A stretch of DNA of 64,000 nucleotides from Adiantum capillus-veneris (Eukaryota; Streptophyta; Polypodiopsida; Polypodiales; Pteridaceae). Positions 1-11,676 of the stretch are shown here, in pieces (position 1 is the first letter of the stretch; every line of letters starts with the position of its first letter). Position numbers and translations under genes: made by a program. The notes under the pieces were generated by a model. It made no database searches. It was not told the origin of the DNA and worked only from the letters and a program-made list of their open reading frames with translations. Location: contig CM043950.1 of assembly GCA_014529385.2 (NCBI GenBank), positions 68,688,935-68,752,934 on the forward strand. The letters are read 5' to 3'.

Positions 1-730
1 CTGTAGCCTACCTTCCATCCAAGACAGAATTTTTCAAAACAGATGGGATAACTTTAGATTCAGAAAGCCGAGAAATAAAATACTTGAGAAAAATTACAGG
101 TCATAGGGAGGGACCTCAATCCAGAGGGAGACTCCTATACCACCAGAGAGAGATTAGGATAAAAAAAGCTTTTAAATCTTGCTTTCTTTTAGAAGAGTAA
201 AAATAAACAACCATTACAACAACCCAAATTTTTAGTCTCATCCAGAAGCAGTTACAGATATCTCAAATAGATAACTGAAAATTATACAAGTTATGGAGAG
301 ATGATGACTTCCTTTTCTTGATGCATTAGAGGTAGAGAAAAGAGAGTCATGTTACCTGCTACCATCACCCACAAAAAAACAGTCAAGTTAGTCTATAAGG
401 TGGAAGGCAAGGTGTCAGTGGATGCTCTTACTTGTTCTCAATGTCACTCTATCTCAAATAAATAAAAAAAGGAAACAAAAAGTTACACCATCTAAACCTG
501 GTTAGAAGGGTCCATGGATGCTCTTGGGTAAAAAGTGTGCAGCCTTTTTGCAAAAGTAGGTGTTTGTCTTTTTTGGGTGAGTTTGTTCGTGAAGAGGAGG
601 GAGTGGTGGGTACTCAAAACAAGGTGAGTGGGGGGTCAGAAAAAAGGGAGTGGTGTATTAAATTGTGAGTAGTGGGTATCCTCTAGACCCAAGAAAAGAT
701 CACACGCAACTTTGTTTTGACTCAAATTTT
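1..730. other. Non-coding left edge, AT-rich
   Basis: No reading frame with a recognisable domain is seen here. The sequence is AT-rich with short A runs and looks like intergenic or decayed repeat sequence upstream of the LINE. Nothing can be assigned. Confidence 0.5.
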
Positions 731-805
731 TTGTAAGGTTTGGGGGGTATGAGTAAAGTACCAAAAATTAGAGCTTTTGGGTTTGTTTCCATAGGGGTTT
801 TTTTG

Positions 806-807
<2 letters not shown>

Positions 808-837
<30 letters not shown>
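808..837. repeat. (GA)n microsatellite
   Basis: An uninterrupted GA dinucleotide run of about 26 bases followed by GGAGAG. It lies just before the first LINE-like coding similarity. Confidence 0.9.
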
Positions 838-841
<4 letters not shown>

Positions 842-914
842 GGTTCTGAATACTACTGCTCATTGCGTACGTTTCTTACGATTGGCTCTGCTCACACGCT
901 ACTGTACATGCCTG

Positions 915-2204
915 TTTTCTTTTTTAAAGGTATGGCGTTACCTGGACCCTCGAGCTGCTACTTTGCACGTAGTTTTAGGCGATTCCTCTGCACAATTCAA
1001 TTCGGAGTTGATGGGCTCTTTGCTTAAGGATGCCCTCACCCCTGATCCTCAAATCACTGGTGAACATCGAATTACCTTGTCTCCTGAGACTGTTTGGCCG
1101 TAGCTATCCATCTAACAAAAGAGAGGATTGGTCCTCTTTTTTGCAGGCAAACTCTCGGCTGTACAAGATATTGCAAGGAATCTTGATGGGGGGTTTTCAG
1201 CATCCAGCAGTTGATAAGATTTTTTACTCAGGTGTGGGGTTATTCAAGCTGGTGTTCTTTAAGCCAGAGGATAAAAATGCTTTGCTTTCGCTTCAACTAG
1301 CATTCTCTGTGGTCAGGTTGTTCATATTATTCCTTGGCAGCCAATTAAGCTTATTAAGGAGGAGCTTCTCACAAAGTGTCCGGTATGGGTTGAGCTCGTT
1401 GATCTGCCATCCTTTTTATGGCAAGCATTGGTAAATTGGGGGCGTGTTTAGGGAAAGTTCTTTTTTGCCCTTCTTTACACTGTCCCAATAGAAATCGAGT
1501 TTGTGTGCTTTGGCAAACATATAAAAAGTTCCCTTCCATTATGGAAATTGACTTGATGCACGTTGGAAAGCTGGTGATTTATCTGAAGTGGGGTACTCTT
1601 GCGGGGTCTTGTTTTCATTGTGGCAATGTGGGGCATTTCTTTAAAAATTGTCCTAATAATGTGCCCAACTCCCTAGACCTTATCCCCTCCTATCCTGGTA
1701 GTAAGACTTTGGTGCCCAAGGAGCAGATCTTTGGTCATGTGGATAAACCTACTCCTAGTTTTGCTAAGCCCATGACGCCTATCTCCAGCTCTCCTATTTA
1801 TGCCAAGGTGCCTGTGCCACCTAAGAATGCTGCTGGTAAATCTCGAGTCTTGTCTAAACCTCTCTCTAATAAAGATAAAAGGTTCTCTTGCAAATGTGAC
1901 TCTTGTTGCTTTTGATAAAGGGAAAAGATTTGCAGATGCTAATGGATACACTCCACCCGAAAAAACTTTTAAGCCTAAGGGTCCCTTTTCTAGCTATACT
2001 GCACCAAATTACTATGAGATACGCATGGAAGATTTGCCCTCACCTAGTACTCTTGTTGATATAGATACGATCATTGAGCAACATGCTTCCGCTATAAGGA
2101 ATAGGCCTCCTCACTCCCCTATGCAGGATGGTTTTCATCTTGAGGTTAACATGCATGATGTTGTTTGTGAGGGGGACACACAAGTTCTTAAGTCCTCGAT
2201 ATGA
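915..2204 (+). pseudogene. LINE ORF1 (RNA-binding, zinc knuckle), broken
   Basis: Similarity to the plant LINE ORF1 type (DUF4283-like region followed by a CCHC knuckle) runs across at least three frames between about 915 and 2204, so the frame is broken by stops and shifts. The clearest piece is the knuckle around 1606-1650, reading CFHCGNVGHFFKNC, spacing C-x2-C-x4-H-x4-C. Before it is the W-x-DLPS type segment near 1390-1430 (WVELVDLPSFLW) typical of this ORF1. In the family this protein binds LINE RNA. The last frame ends in TGA at 2202-2204, overlapping the ORF2 start as ATGA. Confidence 0.7.
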
Positions 2205-2922
2205 AGTTTGCCTCTTTTAATGTAAGGGGTTTGAACGACCCCACTCGTCTTTATACCTTTAACATATGGTTGTTGTCTCAGAATCTTGATGTATGCTTTG
2301 CTCAAGAGCACAAGATGCATCATAGAGCATCTAAAACTTTGTTTTACAGAGGTTACTGTTGTTTTTATGGGGGTAAACCCAATGCTTATTCTGGGGTGCT
2401 CACCTTTATTAAGGCCTCTCTCAATCCCCAACTGCTTGCTGACCACCCCTCAGGAAGGGGATCTCTTTTTCTTATTGATTCTCCTTGGTGTCCTCTTACT
2501 CTCCTTAATTTATATGCTGATAGTGATCCTAGGTTGAGAAGCATGTTGTGGGATTGGGCTTCTGCTTTGCCCTTGTCTCAAGGGCTCGTTAGAGGAGACT
2601 TCAATATGGTCTGTAATGGTTCTGACACTACTTCTTGTGCTTCCGTTATTTCTTCGTTTGAAAGGGAGTTTTGGGATCAATTTGTTGTCTCAGCTGGTCT
2701 CGTTGATTCTTGGTAGTCTATTGGCCACCCTACCCAACATGGGTTCACGTTTCAGTCTTTATCCCAATTATCGTCTTGGTCTTGTCATGATAGGTTTTAT
2801 TTTCTTTAGTCTCAATGGTTGCCTCATGCTGCTACAATGCAAGTGGATATGCAAATTGCTTTATTTGATCATTTTCCATTGTTATTAACCTTGTCTGATG
2901 TTGATATCGGTATGGATGGTAT
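2201..2922 (+). pseudogene. LINE ORF2, 5' part: AP-type endonuclease
   Basis: Starts MKFASFNVRGLNDPTR, the usual first endonuclease motif with catalytic Asn. The AQEHK block follows with the catalytic Glu, then GDFN near residues 133-136. The endonuclease nicks target DNA to prime reverse transcription. The frame stops at TAG 2714, then the same protein continues in the neighbouring sequence (HPTQHGFTFQS, HDRFYF) up to 2922, where the copia element enters. The reading resumes at 8473 after the copia element. Confidence 0.8.
2918..2922. repeat. Target-site duplication GGTAT, left copy
   Basis: Five bases GGTAT directly before the left copia LTR; the same five follow the right LTR at 8473-8477. 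A 5-bp duplication is the normal signature of copia integration. Confidence 0.9.
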
Positions 2923-3140
2923 TGAAGTCGCGGAGCGGAGCGTGGGTCGACTCTCTCACACACACACACAGTGAGCTTACACAGTACAGTAGTACGCAGA
3001 GAACTGTTAGAAGGGTTATCTCCCAATTCCTTAGTATTCACAAAGAATAAGTTAGTATATACAAAGAGTTAGAGGTAAGTGAGTTAGGCGGGCGGCCAGC
3101 CATATCCACATAAGAGGCCACTTGGGCTTTAATCCCAACA
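2923..3140 (-). repeat. Copia LTR (3' LTR of the element)
   Basis: 218 bp starting TGAAGTCGCGG and ending CCCAACA. It matches the right LTR throughout except for one extra CA pair near 2960. Confidence 0.95.
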
Positions 3141-3156
3141 ACCTCCCACTTAAAGT
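3141..3156 (-). promoter_or_regulatory. Copia polypurine tract
   Basis: Read on the - strand this is AAGTGGGAGGT directly next to the LTR, the position and composition of the plus-strand priming site. Confidence 0.8.
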
Positions 3157-3224
3157 CCAATGTGGCACTTTAAGTAACTGTAAATCTATGAACATAAATG
3201 TACAAAGATTTACATGGCTGCCAT

Positions 3225-6200
3225 CTATCCAATGCCCAATAACTCACGACAATGGACAAAGCCCTCTCTTGGAAGTCCCTTTGTGAGTAGATCAGCAGGA
3301 TTGTCCTTGGTGTGGATCTTCAGCAATTGTATCTGCTTGTCTTCAAGTACTTCCCTAATGAAGTGATATTTCACATCAATATGCTTAGTCTTCAAATGGA
3401 ACACTGGATTCTTTGCCAATTGTATAGCACTTTGACTATCACAATATAACTCTGGCATTTCTACTTTGATTCCCAAGTCTGCAACCAATCTACCAAGCCA
3501 AATAGCTTCTTTGCATGCCTCATTTGCTGCAACATACTCAGCTTCTGTAGTAGACTGCGTAACACAATCTTGTAATCGAGATCGCCATGATATGGCACCT
3601 CCAGCCAATGTAAAGACATAGCCTGATGTAGATCTCCTCTTATCCAAGTCTCCTGCATAATCTGAGTCAGTGTATCCTCTGACACTCAAATCCTGACTAC
3701 CATAGCATATGCGCATACTCTTTGTATGTTTTAAGTATCTCATGATACCTTTCACTGCCTCCCAATGTTTCTTGCCGGGATTTGACATATATCTGCTAAC
3801 CACTCCCACTGCAAATGCAATATCCGGACGTGTAGCAATCATTGCATACATCAAACTACCCACTGCAGACGCATATGGAATCTTATCCATTTCAGCCTTT
3901 TCTTCCTCAGACACAGGACAATCTTGTTTGCTAAGTTTCACATATGGTGGCAATGGAACACTCAATGCCTTTCCCTTCTCCATATTGAAACGTTGCAAAA
4001 CCTTGTCAATATACTCTGTTTGAGATAACCAAATCAACTTCTTTGATCTGTCTCTCTCAATGCGCATACCAAGTATATGACTTGCCTCACCCATGTCTTT
4101 CATGTCAAACGATTTTGCCATCTTTGACTTCAAAGCTGAAATTTCTTCCAAGTGTTTGCCAGCAATCAACATGTCATCCACATACAAAATAAGGATCAGC
4201 CAACTGCCATCCTTAGCCTTCTTTGTATATAGACAGTGATCGAACTCACTACGTTTGTAGCCTTGAGAAAGCATAAACTGGTGGAACTTATGGTACCATG
4301 CCCTCGGTGATTGTTTTAAGCCATAAAGACTCTTTAACAACTGGCATACCAAATGTTCCATGCCTTTCTCAACAAACCCTTCTGGCTGCTGCATGTAAAT
4401 TTCCACATCTAAATCACCATGCAAGAACGCTGTCTTGACATCCATTTGGTGCAACACCAAATCCAATATAGCAACCAATGCAAGAAAGCATCTCAATGTA
4501 GTCATCTTGACCACTGGAGAGAAGACTTCATCAAAGTCAATGCCTTGTTCTTGCTTAAAGCCCTTGGCAACAAGCCTTGCTTTGTACTTTGGTTGACTAT
4601 CATGAGCGGTGATCTTATACCTGTAAACCCATTTACAAGGTAGAGCCTTTTTGCCCTGTGGTAATTTAACCAACTTCCATGTCTGGTTTTTATGCAGAGC
4701 TGTCATCTCTGACTGCATGGCCAACTGCCAGTTTTTCGAGTCAACCACTTGTAATGCTTCCTTGTAACAAGATGGTTCTCCGCAATCTGTGAGCATGACA
4801 TAATTTAGAGATGGCACATAACGATCAGGTGGTTTGGAGACACGCTCAGAACGTCTCACCACAACTGATTCTGCATCTCTAGCCACTATAGGCTGTTCCT
4901 GAGCCTGACTATGCTGTCTTGATGTGCTAGCACTAGGTCCATCTTCCCTGAAGACAACTCTTCTGATCTCCTCTGTCTTCTCTGGCTTAGCGTGAAACTT
5001 GGCTTCATTGAAATGCACATCATTGCTACGAATAAGCTTTCTGGACTCAGGATCCCAAAGCCGGTAACCCATCTTGCCCGATTCTCTGTAGCCAAGAAAT
5101 ATACACTTCTTGCTCTTTGGTTCTAACTTATTTCTAAACTCCTTAGGAATATGGCTATAAGCTTCACAACCAAAGACTCTGAGATGCTTATACGAAGGTG
5201 CCTTGCCTGTCCATAGCATCTCAGCCATTGCACTCTTATCCAGAACCCTACTAGGAGACCTGTTGATCAAATGGACTGCTGTAGCCACTGCTTCCGCCCA
5301 AAATCCATCAGGCAACTCAGCATTTGACAACATGCTTCTGACCTTCTCTTGTATGGTCCTATTCATACGTTCTGCAACCCCATTCTGTGAAGGATTATAT
5401 GGTGCACTAAGTTCCCGCTTAATCCCTTTTGCTTCACAAAAGTCTTGAAAAGCTTTGGAAACATACTCTCCACCATTGTCAGTTCTCAAGCACTTCAGCT
5501 TCTGACCACTCTGATTCTCCACCAGCTGCAAGAATGTCTTAAAGACCTTGAGCACCTCATCCTTGTGCTTCAAGAAGTAAAGCCATACTTTGCGAGAATA
5601 GTCATCTATGAATGTACAAAAGTACGCTGCTCCCTCTAGTGACAAACTAGGCATTGGTCCGCATAGATCACTGTGTACAAGAGCTAACCGTTCGTCCCTA
5701 CGATTCCTCTTTGATCTGTGTGGTTCTTGTGTTTGCTTACCATAAACACAATGCTCACAAAACTCAAAATCTTGAAATGAAAAGCCAGGCAAATAACCAT
5801 AATGAGAAAGTATTTCCATTCCTCTTTTTGACATATGTCCCAACCTACGATGCCACAGTGACACACTTGGCTGCTCAATCACATTAATTACATGGTTTTT
5901 AACCTCTGAAACATGTAAAGTGTACAGAGTTCCTGACTTGCTGCCATGTGCTACAGTCATCAAACCTTTGGAGATCTTCCAAGAGCTGTTCCCAAAAACT
6001 GTCACATAACCCGCATCATCCAACTTCCCTGTACTAATCAAGCTCTTTCGGATTGCTGGAACATGTCTGACATTCTTGAGCCATAAAGAAGAGCCATTCT
6101 GAAACTTCAATTGCACATCTCCCACTCCAAGTATGTCACAAACCTGCTCATTGCCAAGTCTGACATAATCTTTAGTAGCCACATATGATGTAAACCACTC

Positions 6201-7199
6201 TTTGTGCGGAGAAACATGTAAAGATGCCCCTGAGTCGATAATCCAATCACTCATAGCATGTCCATCCTCTGCAGTCAAGAAAACAGAATCAAGATTGCTT
6301 GTAAGGAAGATGTCACCAGCTGCTATACCAGAATCACTGTCTGAACCAGATCCTGTGACATTCACCTCTTCAATCTTCACTGAACTCTTCTTTTCATCTT
6401 GCTCAGAACTCTTTGTTTTGCCTTTTTCTTGTTTCCACTTCGTACAGTCTCGCTTCATGTGACCCTTCTTGCCACAATGGTAGCATTCTATGTCATCCTT
6501 TGACTTCGAATCACGAGACTTACTTCGGTTTTGTGCCTTCTTACCCTTCTTCTCTTTAAACTGTTGTCTCCCTAGAACGACCAAAGCACTATTGCCTTTG
6601 CCTTTGTCAATGTTCTTCCTGTTCACTTCCTCTGTGAGCAAGCTGCCTTCTACATTGGCACTTGTAAGACCTTTTGGCGCGACAGAATTACTTAACGCTG
6701 TACGAAAAGTATCCCAACTGTCTGGCAAAGTGATTAAGAGAAACATAGCCTTCACTGATTCTGGAAAGACTATCTCCTGTGCTGTTAACTGGCTGAAAAT
6801 TGTGTGAAATTCATTCAGATGATTTGACATGGCTGTCCCTTCCTTCATCTTCAAATCCACCAATTTCTTGAGCCAGTAAATCTGAGAAGCAGCACTTTGT
6901 TTCTCGTACATACCACATAGCTTTTGCCATACGCCATACGCTGTAGTCTCTTCTGCTACGTTGAAGTAAACATTTTCTGCCACTGTCAGCATGATTGTGG
7001 AACAAGCTAACTCGTCAAGCTCTTCCCACTCATCTTCAGCCATACCTTCTGGTCTCTCCCCTTTGAGCTTCAGTGGCTTCACTTGTTTTTTCTGCACCAA
7101 AACCTGCCAAATCTGCTTCTTCCAGAATGGAAAGTTTGTGCCATCCAGCTTCTTTATGTTGTAAAGAGTCTCACTTTGAGAAGATGCCATATCTGCCAA
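3225..7199 (-). CDS. Copia gag-pol polyprotein, intact
   Basis: 1,324 residues with no internal stop. Order: gag (residues 1-235); CCHC zinc knuckle CYHCGKKGHMKRDC (239-252); aspartic protease with DSGA (about 322-325). Integrase zinc region LWHRRLGH is near 449-456. The integrase core has Asp in HSDLCGP (about 511), Asp in TDNGGEY (about 574) and Glu in NGVAERMN (about 610). Reverse transcriptase carries DVKTAFLHG and the catalytic YVDD (about 1006-1009). RNase H has TDSDYAGD and STTEAEYVA; the C-terminus is the ADLLTKGL type. Domain order protease-integrase-RT-RNase H marks the copia superfamily, close to Tnt1/Tork by motif wording. The start is the first Met of the frame, after a 1,057-base leader. 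All catalytic residues checked are present. Confidence 0.97.
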   Translation of the reverse strand: MADMASSQSETLYNIKKLDGTNFPFWKKQIWQVLVQKKQVKPLKLKGERPEGMAEDEWEELDELACSTIMLTVAENVYFNVAEETTAYGVWQKLCGMYEKQSAASQIYWLKKLVDLKMKEGTAMSNHLNEFHTIFSQLTAQEIVFPESVKAMFLLITLPDSWDTFRTALSNSVAPKGLTSANVEGSLLTEEVNRKNIDKGKGNSALVVLGRQQFKEKKGKKAQNRSKSRDSKSKDDIECYHCGKKGHMKRDCTKWKQEKGKTKSSEQDEKKSSVKIEEVNVTGSGSDSDSGIAAGDIFLTSNLDSVFLTAEDGHAMSDWIIDSGASLHVSPHKEWFTSYVATKDYVRLGNEQVCDILGVGDVQLKFQNGSSLWLKNVRHVPAIRKSLISTGKLDDAGYVTVFGNSSWKISKGLMTVAHGSKSGTLYTLHVSEVKNHVINVIEQPSVSLWHRRLGHMSKRGMEILSHYGYLPGFSFQDFEFCEHCVYGKQTQEPHRSKRNRRDERLALVHSDLCGPMPSLSLEGAAYFCTFIDDYSRKVWLYFLKHKDEVLKVFKTFLQLVENQSGQKLKCLRTDNGGEYVSKAFQDFCEAKGIKRELSAPYNPSQNGVAERMNRTIQEKVRSMLSNAELPDGFWAEAVATAVHLINRSPSRVLDKSAMAEMLWTGKAPSYKHLRVFGCEAYSHIPKEFRNKLEPKSKKCIFLGYRESGKMGYRLWDPESRKLIRSNDVHFNEAKFHAKPEKTEEIRRVVFREDGPSASTSRQHSQAQEQPIVARDAESVVVRRSERVSKPPDRYVPSLNYVMLTDCGEPSCYKEALQVVDSKNWQLAMQSEMTALHKNQTWKLVKLPQGKKALPCKWVYRYKITAHDSQPKYKARLVAKGFKQEQGIDFDEVFSPVVKMTTLRCFLALVAILDLVLHQMDVKTAFLHGDLDVEIYMQQPEGFVEKGMEHLVCQLLKSLYGLKQSPRAWYHKFHQFMLSQGYKRSEFDHCLYTKKAKDGSWLILILYVDDMLIAGKHLEEISALKSKMAKSFDMKDMGEASHILGMRIERDRSKKLIWLSQTEYIDKVLQRFNMEKGKALSVPLPPYVKLSKQDCPVSEEEKAEMDKIPYASAVGSLMYAMIATRPDIAFAVGVVSRYMSNPGKKHWEAVKGIMRYLKHTKSMRICYGSQDLSVRGYTDSDYAGDLDKRRSTSGYVFTLAGGAISWRSRLQDCVTQSTTEAEYVAANEACKEAIWLGRLVADLGIKVEMPELYCDSQSAIQLAKNPVFHLKTKHIDVKYHFIREVLEDKQIQLLKIHTKDNPADLLTKGLPREGFVHCRELLGIG

Positions 7200-8244
7200 A
7201 CTGTTTACTCCTGAGAAAAATCCGGCAGAGTTTCCCCTGTAAACTGGCCTCTGTACACAGTAAACAAGCTGTAATCAACAAGCTGAACACCTCTCCTCAA
7301 GAACTGTCAGTATTTTGAAAATTTTTGACAGAGTCTCCCCTGTAAACTGAGCTCTGGAAACCAAAAGATAGCTCAAAAAACAATCATAAATAGCTGACCA
7401 GTGACAAATCTAAAAAATCTCTGTAATATGCTGTCTTGTAAGCATACACTGTCTCCTCTCTAAGCGATGACAGAACCTGTATCTGTCTCAAGACTGAACC
7501 CTGAACAATGCCTCAACGGCCTGACGCATAAGATGCAATCCAGTGTCTACACAAAGTCATACATCCTAAGGGATAAAAGTCGCCGAAGAGGATGCGTGTA
7601 GAGGGGAACTCCAGCAACCTAATCCACCTCACACTGGGTAACCCAGCCCCCAGTGCTTGGCTTCAAAAAACCTCACACACGACCCTCTCAGATGGCTCAG
7701 CAAACTGCCCAGAACTAGCATACATACTATATCAGACCAATCACTGTCCTATGACCGCTGCGGCGGTCTGTCTGCTAGCGTGACTCACAACTAGCAGACC
7801 CACAATCACAGTACATCAATCTGCAATACATGCCAGTGGTGTCAAGCCGTCGTATGGCCACACCTCCCCTGGAACCTGGCAAGCACAAGAAGTAGCAATG
7901 CAGACTGCAATATATATATCTGATGATATATATGTGTACCTGGTCTATAGATGATGCTCTGAAGACGAATAAGTGATGTATGTCGATGTCGATATTGATG
8001 TCGACCACCTCCTGCTTGCCAATCTACACAAGACGGATTTCTTTGCGGCTGAAATCTATCTTCTGCTGTAGTGCTCAGAACGAAATTCTGAGGGCATAAA
8101 TGGCTTCGAAAGAGGGGTAAAACCCCAGGTCGCCTGCTGGAAATGCTCCCGGAACGCCGAGTGTCAATTTTCGAACTCCGGATCCAGAATCTGCCGGAAA
8201 AGTGCGCGCACGCGCGATTGCGCAAAACCGCACTGAACCAAGGC
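7200..8244 (-). other. Copia 5' leader, non-coding
   Basis: About 1.05 kb between the primer-binding site and the gag start. No protein similarity is seen. It holds small repeats of the type CTCCCCTGTAAACTG (near 7230 and 7335), a short TATATA-rich patch (7909-7935) and several GATGTCGATA repeats near 7985. Long leaders of this kind usually contain packaging signals. Confidence 0.6.
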
Positions 8245-8256
8245 TCTGATACCAAT
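8243..8256 (-). promoter_or_regulatory. Copia primer-binding site (initiator Met tRNA)
   Basis: On the - strand this reads TTGGTATCAGAGCC just inside the LTR, matching the complement of the 3' end of plant initiator methionine tRNA. Confidence 0.93.
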
Positions 8257-8472
8257 TGAAGTCGCGGAGCGGAGCGTGGGTCGACTCTCTCACACACACA
8301 CAGTGAGCTTACACAGTACAGTAGTACGCAGAGAACTGTTAGAAGGGTTATCTCCCAATTCCTTAGTATTCACAAAGAATAAGTTAGTATATACAAAGAG
8401 TTAGAGGTAAGTGAGTTAGGCGGGCGGCCAGCCATATCCACATAAGAGGCCACTTGGGCTTTAATCCCAACA
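8257..8472 (-). repeat. Copia LTR (5' LTR of the element)
   Basis: 216 bp, TG...CA, identical to the left LTR apart from one fewer CA unit. It is followed by GGTAT at 8473-8477. Confidence 0.95.
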
Positions 8473-11320
8473 GGTATTGGATATGTCAGGCCCTTGATGA
8501 TTAATAATACCTTGCTTCGTCATCCTGACTTTGAATCTTAGGTGGTTGCTTTAGTTGATCGCATCAAGGCTGATCATGCCCTTGCTCCTGCTGATGCTTG
8601 GAATCACTTGTGTATTGGCATGCAACAATGTATTAAATTTGTGGGCACGGTTGTAACTAATCAGGGCAGGCAGGAAGTTAAGGCAGCATGTAAAACCATT
8701 GAGACTCTTTTGCATCAGGATGTACAATGCTTGACGGATAAGAATTTGGCTTGTTTGGTTGATGCAAGGGATGTATTGTCCGCTTTTGATGTGAAACTAG
8801 CTAAAAGAGCCAGATTTTTATGTAGACAAAAGGAACTGCATGATACTCAGGGGACTTCGAAAACCTTTTATGCCAGGTTCAGACAAAAACATGCAAGGGA
8901 ATGTATATCCTCGCTTCTTAAGGAAACTGGGGAGCTCATTGATACCCCAACAGGCATTACGCAGGAGTGTGTTCACTATTATGAACATATGTTGAATCAG
9001 CCTGCAGATACCTCCAAGGAAAGATACAGAGCTACAGATCTCATGCTACATACTGTGGATGTATGTGTGGATCCTTTCACTGCCAAGACTTGACCAATTA
9101 TTTGATGAGCGTGAATTGCGATGGGCTCTATTGAAGTTACCTAATGATAAGACTCCTGGTATATGTGGGCTTTTAAAGGAGTTTGTGTTGGCTTATTGGG
9201 AGCAACTCAAAGATTTGGTGCTTGAGTTGGTTAATAGTATTTGGATGGATCAACACATGCATCCGAGCCTCAAGCAGGGAATTATTAACCTTGTACCTAA
9301 ATAGCTGTTCCCCTCTTCCTTGAATCACTGGAGACCAATACAATGATGGGCATCCTTTATAAAATACTTGCAAAGGCTATTGTTTTGAGACTCACTCCTG
9401 TTCTTAGCAAGCATATCCATAGGGCATAGTCGGGCTTCATAGCAAGAAGATCTATTTACGATAACATTATTATAGTGATGCTTGGCATGGAGGTAGCTAG
9501 AAAAAAAAAACAAAAGCTTGTTTTACTTCAGTTGGATTTTGCAAAGGCTTTTGACTCCGTGCAGTGGGACTTTATTGTGATGGTTGCTGAAGCTTGGATT
9601 TGGCCCTCGAATGGCATCTTGCATAATCTTATTAGGGAATGGAGCGATTTCGAGGGTCATTATCAATGGTAAGCTGACTGCTCCTATCAATATATGCAGA
9701 TTTGTGAGGCAGAGCTGTCCACTTAGTCCTCTTCTTTTTGCCATTGCCACACATCCCCTATTTTGCTTTTTGGAATTGCAAGCCAAATTGGGTAAATTGT
9801 ATGGTCTGACTATTGCCCAACATCATTTGGTTGCTCTTGGGTTTGTTGATGACACTTCTGCCTTTCTCCGAGCGGATAATGTAAATATTGGTAAATTTAT
9901 GTCATATGTTTTCGTCTTTGCTTTAGCAGCTGGTTTGTCCCTCAACTTGGATAAGTCTCAGCTTGTAAATATTTCAGCTGATAGTTTTGACCGCTTGATT
10001 TGGAGTGGTAAAAGAAATCCTCGGAGGGTTGTCTTTAGACATCTTGGTTACCCTTTGGGGGTTGATGTATCTCGCAAACAGCTTACTGAATGGGTTCTCA
10101 CTCGAGTCTTCGACAAGATTGCCTCTTGGCACTTTGATGAATGGCCCTTGCATGTAAGGTTAAAGATACTAAAATCGATTTTGCATCCCTATATATTGTA
10201 TTATCTTCCCCTTTTGTCTTGGTCTCATGCAGCACTCAAGCAGTTTCATTCTGCTGTTTTGACATTTTTATGGGGCTCTTCCCATTCTGCATGGTTAGCT
10301 TGGCACTATATTCAGATTCCCATGAATCGAGGTGGGTTGGGAGTTCTTGATTTGTCTAAGCATGTGGAGGCTCGCAGAGCTACTTTATTGCAACATATGC
10401 TATGTAGATATTTGGGACATTCTGGAGACTGCTATTGTTTACTTTCATGGTCATTGGCACCTATCTGTATGGGACAAGCTGTTTACTGCTGCTCCTGTTA
10501 AGTCAGGTTGTGATACTGTTGATCTGCTTGTTGCATCTTGGAAAGTTATACTGTCTAAACTTGAATGGCAAGGTAGGTAGAATTATACAGGTAATTCATT
10601 GGGCTTGGAAAATGTGTTCTGGAGCTATGTATTTAAAACTCCCCCTACTCTAGTTATTGGCAAGCAAGCCCTCTCCGTTTCTAAAAAGGGGGTAGGGTCA
10701 ATCCAACAAGTTTTAGATTCAGAAAGCAATTTTATTGCTTTCCTGATTGCCAGGAGGCAATTCCAGCTTGGATTTGGACTCAAGATTGCTTGGAATAAGT
10801 TGGGGGAGTGTTTGTCGGATCTTCAGCTACCATGTAATTTGAATGTAGAGGATAGATTCCGTGATTGGTCATTACCTACTTCTGAAGCCAATTGGTGGTT
10901 ATTGTCTACCAAAAAAATTTACTTTGCTTTGCTTCCTGATGCTGTTCTACATGTAAGATGCAATCAAATTTGGTCCATGACCAAGGGTACTGAATGGTGG
11001 ACTGCTAAACTCGCCAGTATCTGGTCTCTTCAATGCTCGTTTAGGCACAAAGTCTTTCTGTGGAGGATTTGGACTGGGGCCATGCCTCTTGGAGAATTGC
11101 TGCTGAAAAAAAATATTACGGATGGAAGCTGCCCTTGTTGTTGCAAACTTGAATCTGCTAAACACCTCTTCTGGTCCTACCCTATAGTACATCATTGGTG
11201 GAAATGCCTGCACGATCGTTGGAGGAATGCTTGGCAGATCACGCTTACGAATTTTAATGTTACTTTTGGTACTTTCTTGCATCATGACCAGGTATCACTC
11301 TATGCGTTCTCCTGGTGAGA
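8473..11320 (+). pseudogene. LINE ORF2, 3' part: reverse transcriptase and zinc-binding end
   Basis: Continues the ORF2 interrupted at 2922. 8542-9090 is the linker before the RT. 9100-9300 carries the first RT motif (LPNDKTPG). 9517-9560 has QLDFAKAFDSVQW with the catalytic Asp. 9584-10500 has GRSCPLSPLLF-like wording (here RQSCPLSPLLFA) and the active-site FVDDT. 10600-11318 ends with the zinc-binding motif CPCCCKLESAKHLFW. At least four frame changes and a stop after 9300 disable it. This enzyme class copies LINE RNA at the nicked target. Confidence 0.85.
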
Positions 11321-11636
<316 letters not shown>

Positions 11637-11676
11637 ACAACTGCCTATGACTCGAGAGCTAGGAGCGTGGCTCATT

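Larger units (their letters stand above)
2923..8472 (-). mobile_element. Intact Ty1/copia (Tnt1/Tork-like) retrotransposon
   Basis: A complete 5,550-bp element on the - strand. It has LTRs of 218 and 216 bp with TG...CA ends, a 5-bp target duplication GGTAT on both sides, and a primer-binding site matching initiator-Met tRNA just inside the right LTR. A purine-rich tract lies inside the left LTR, and a single open 1,324-codon gag-pol frame fills most of the interior. The two LTRs differ only in the number of CA units in a short dinucleotide run. Since LTRs are identical at insertion, this is a very recent event. It interrupts the LINE endonuclease/RT linker. All essential parts are present, so it may be autonomous. 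Confidence 0.96.

Noticed and set aside
7592-8299. Several 60-150 codon frames in the copia leader
   Set aside because: They lie between primer site and gag in a region with no protein similarity and overlap the LTR; most likely chance frames.
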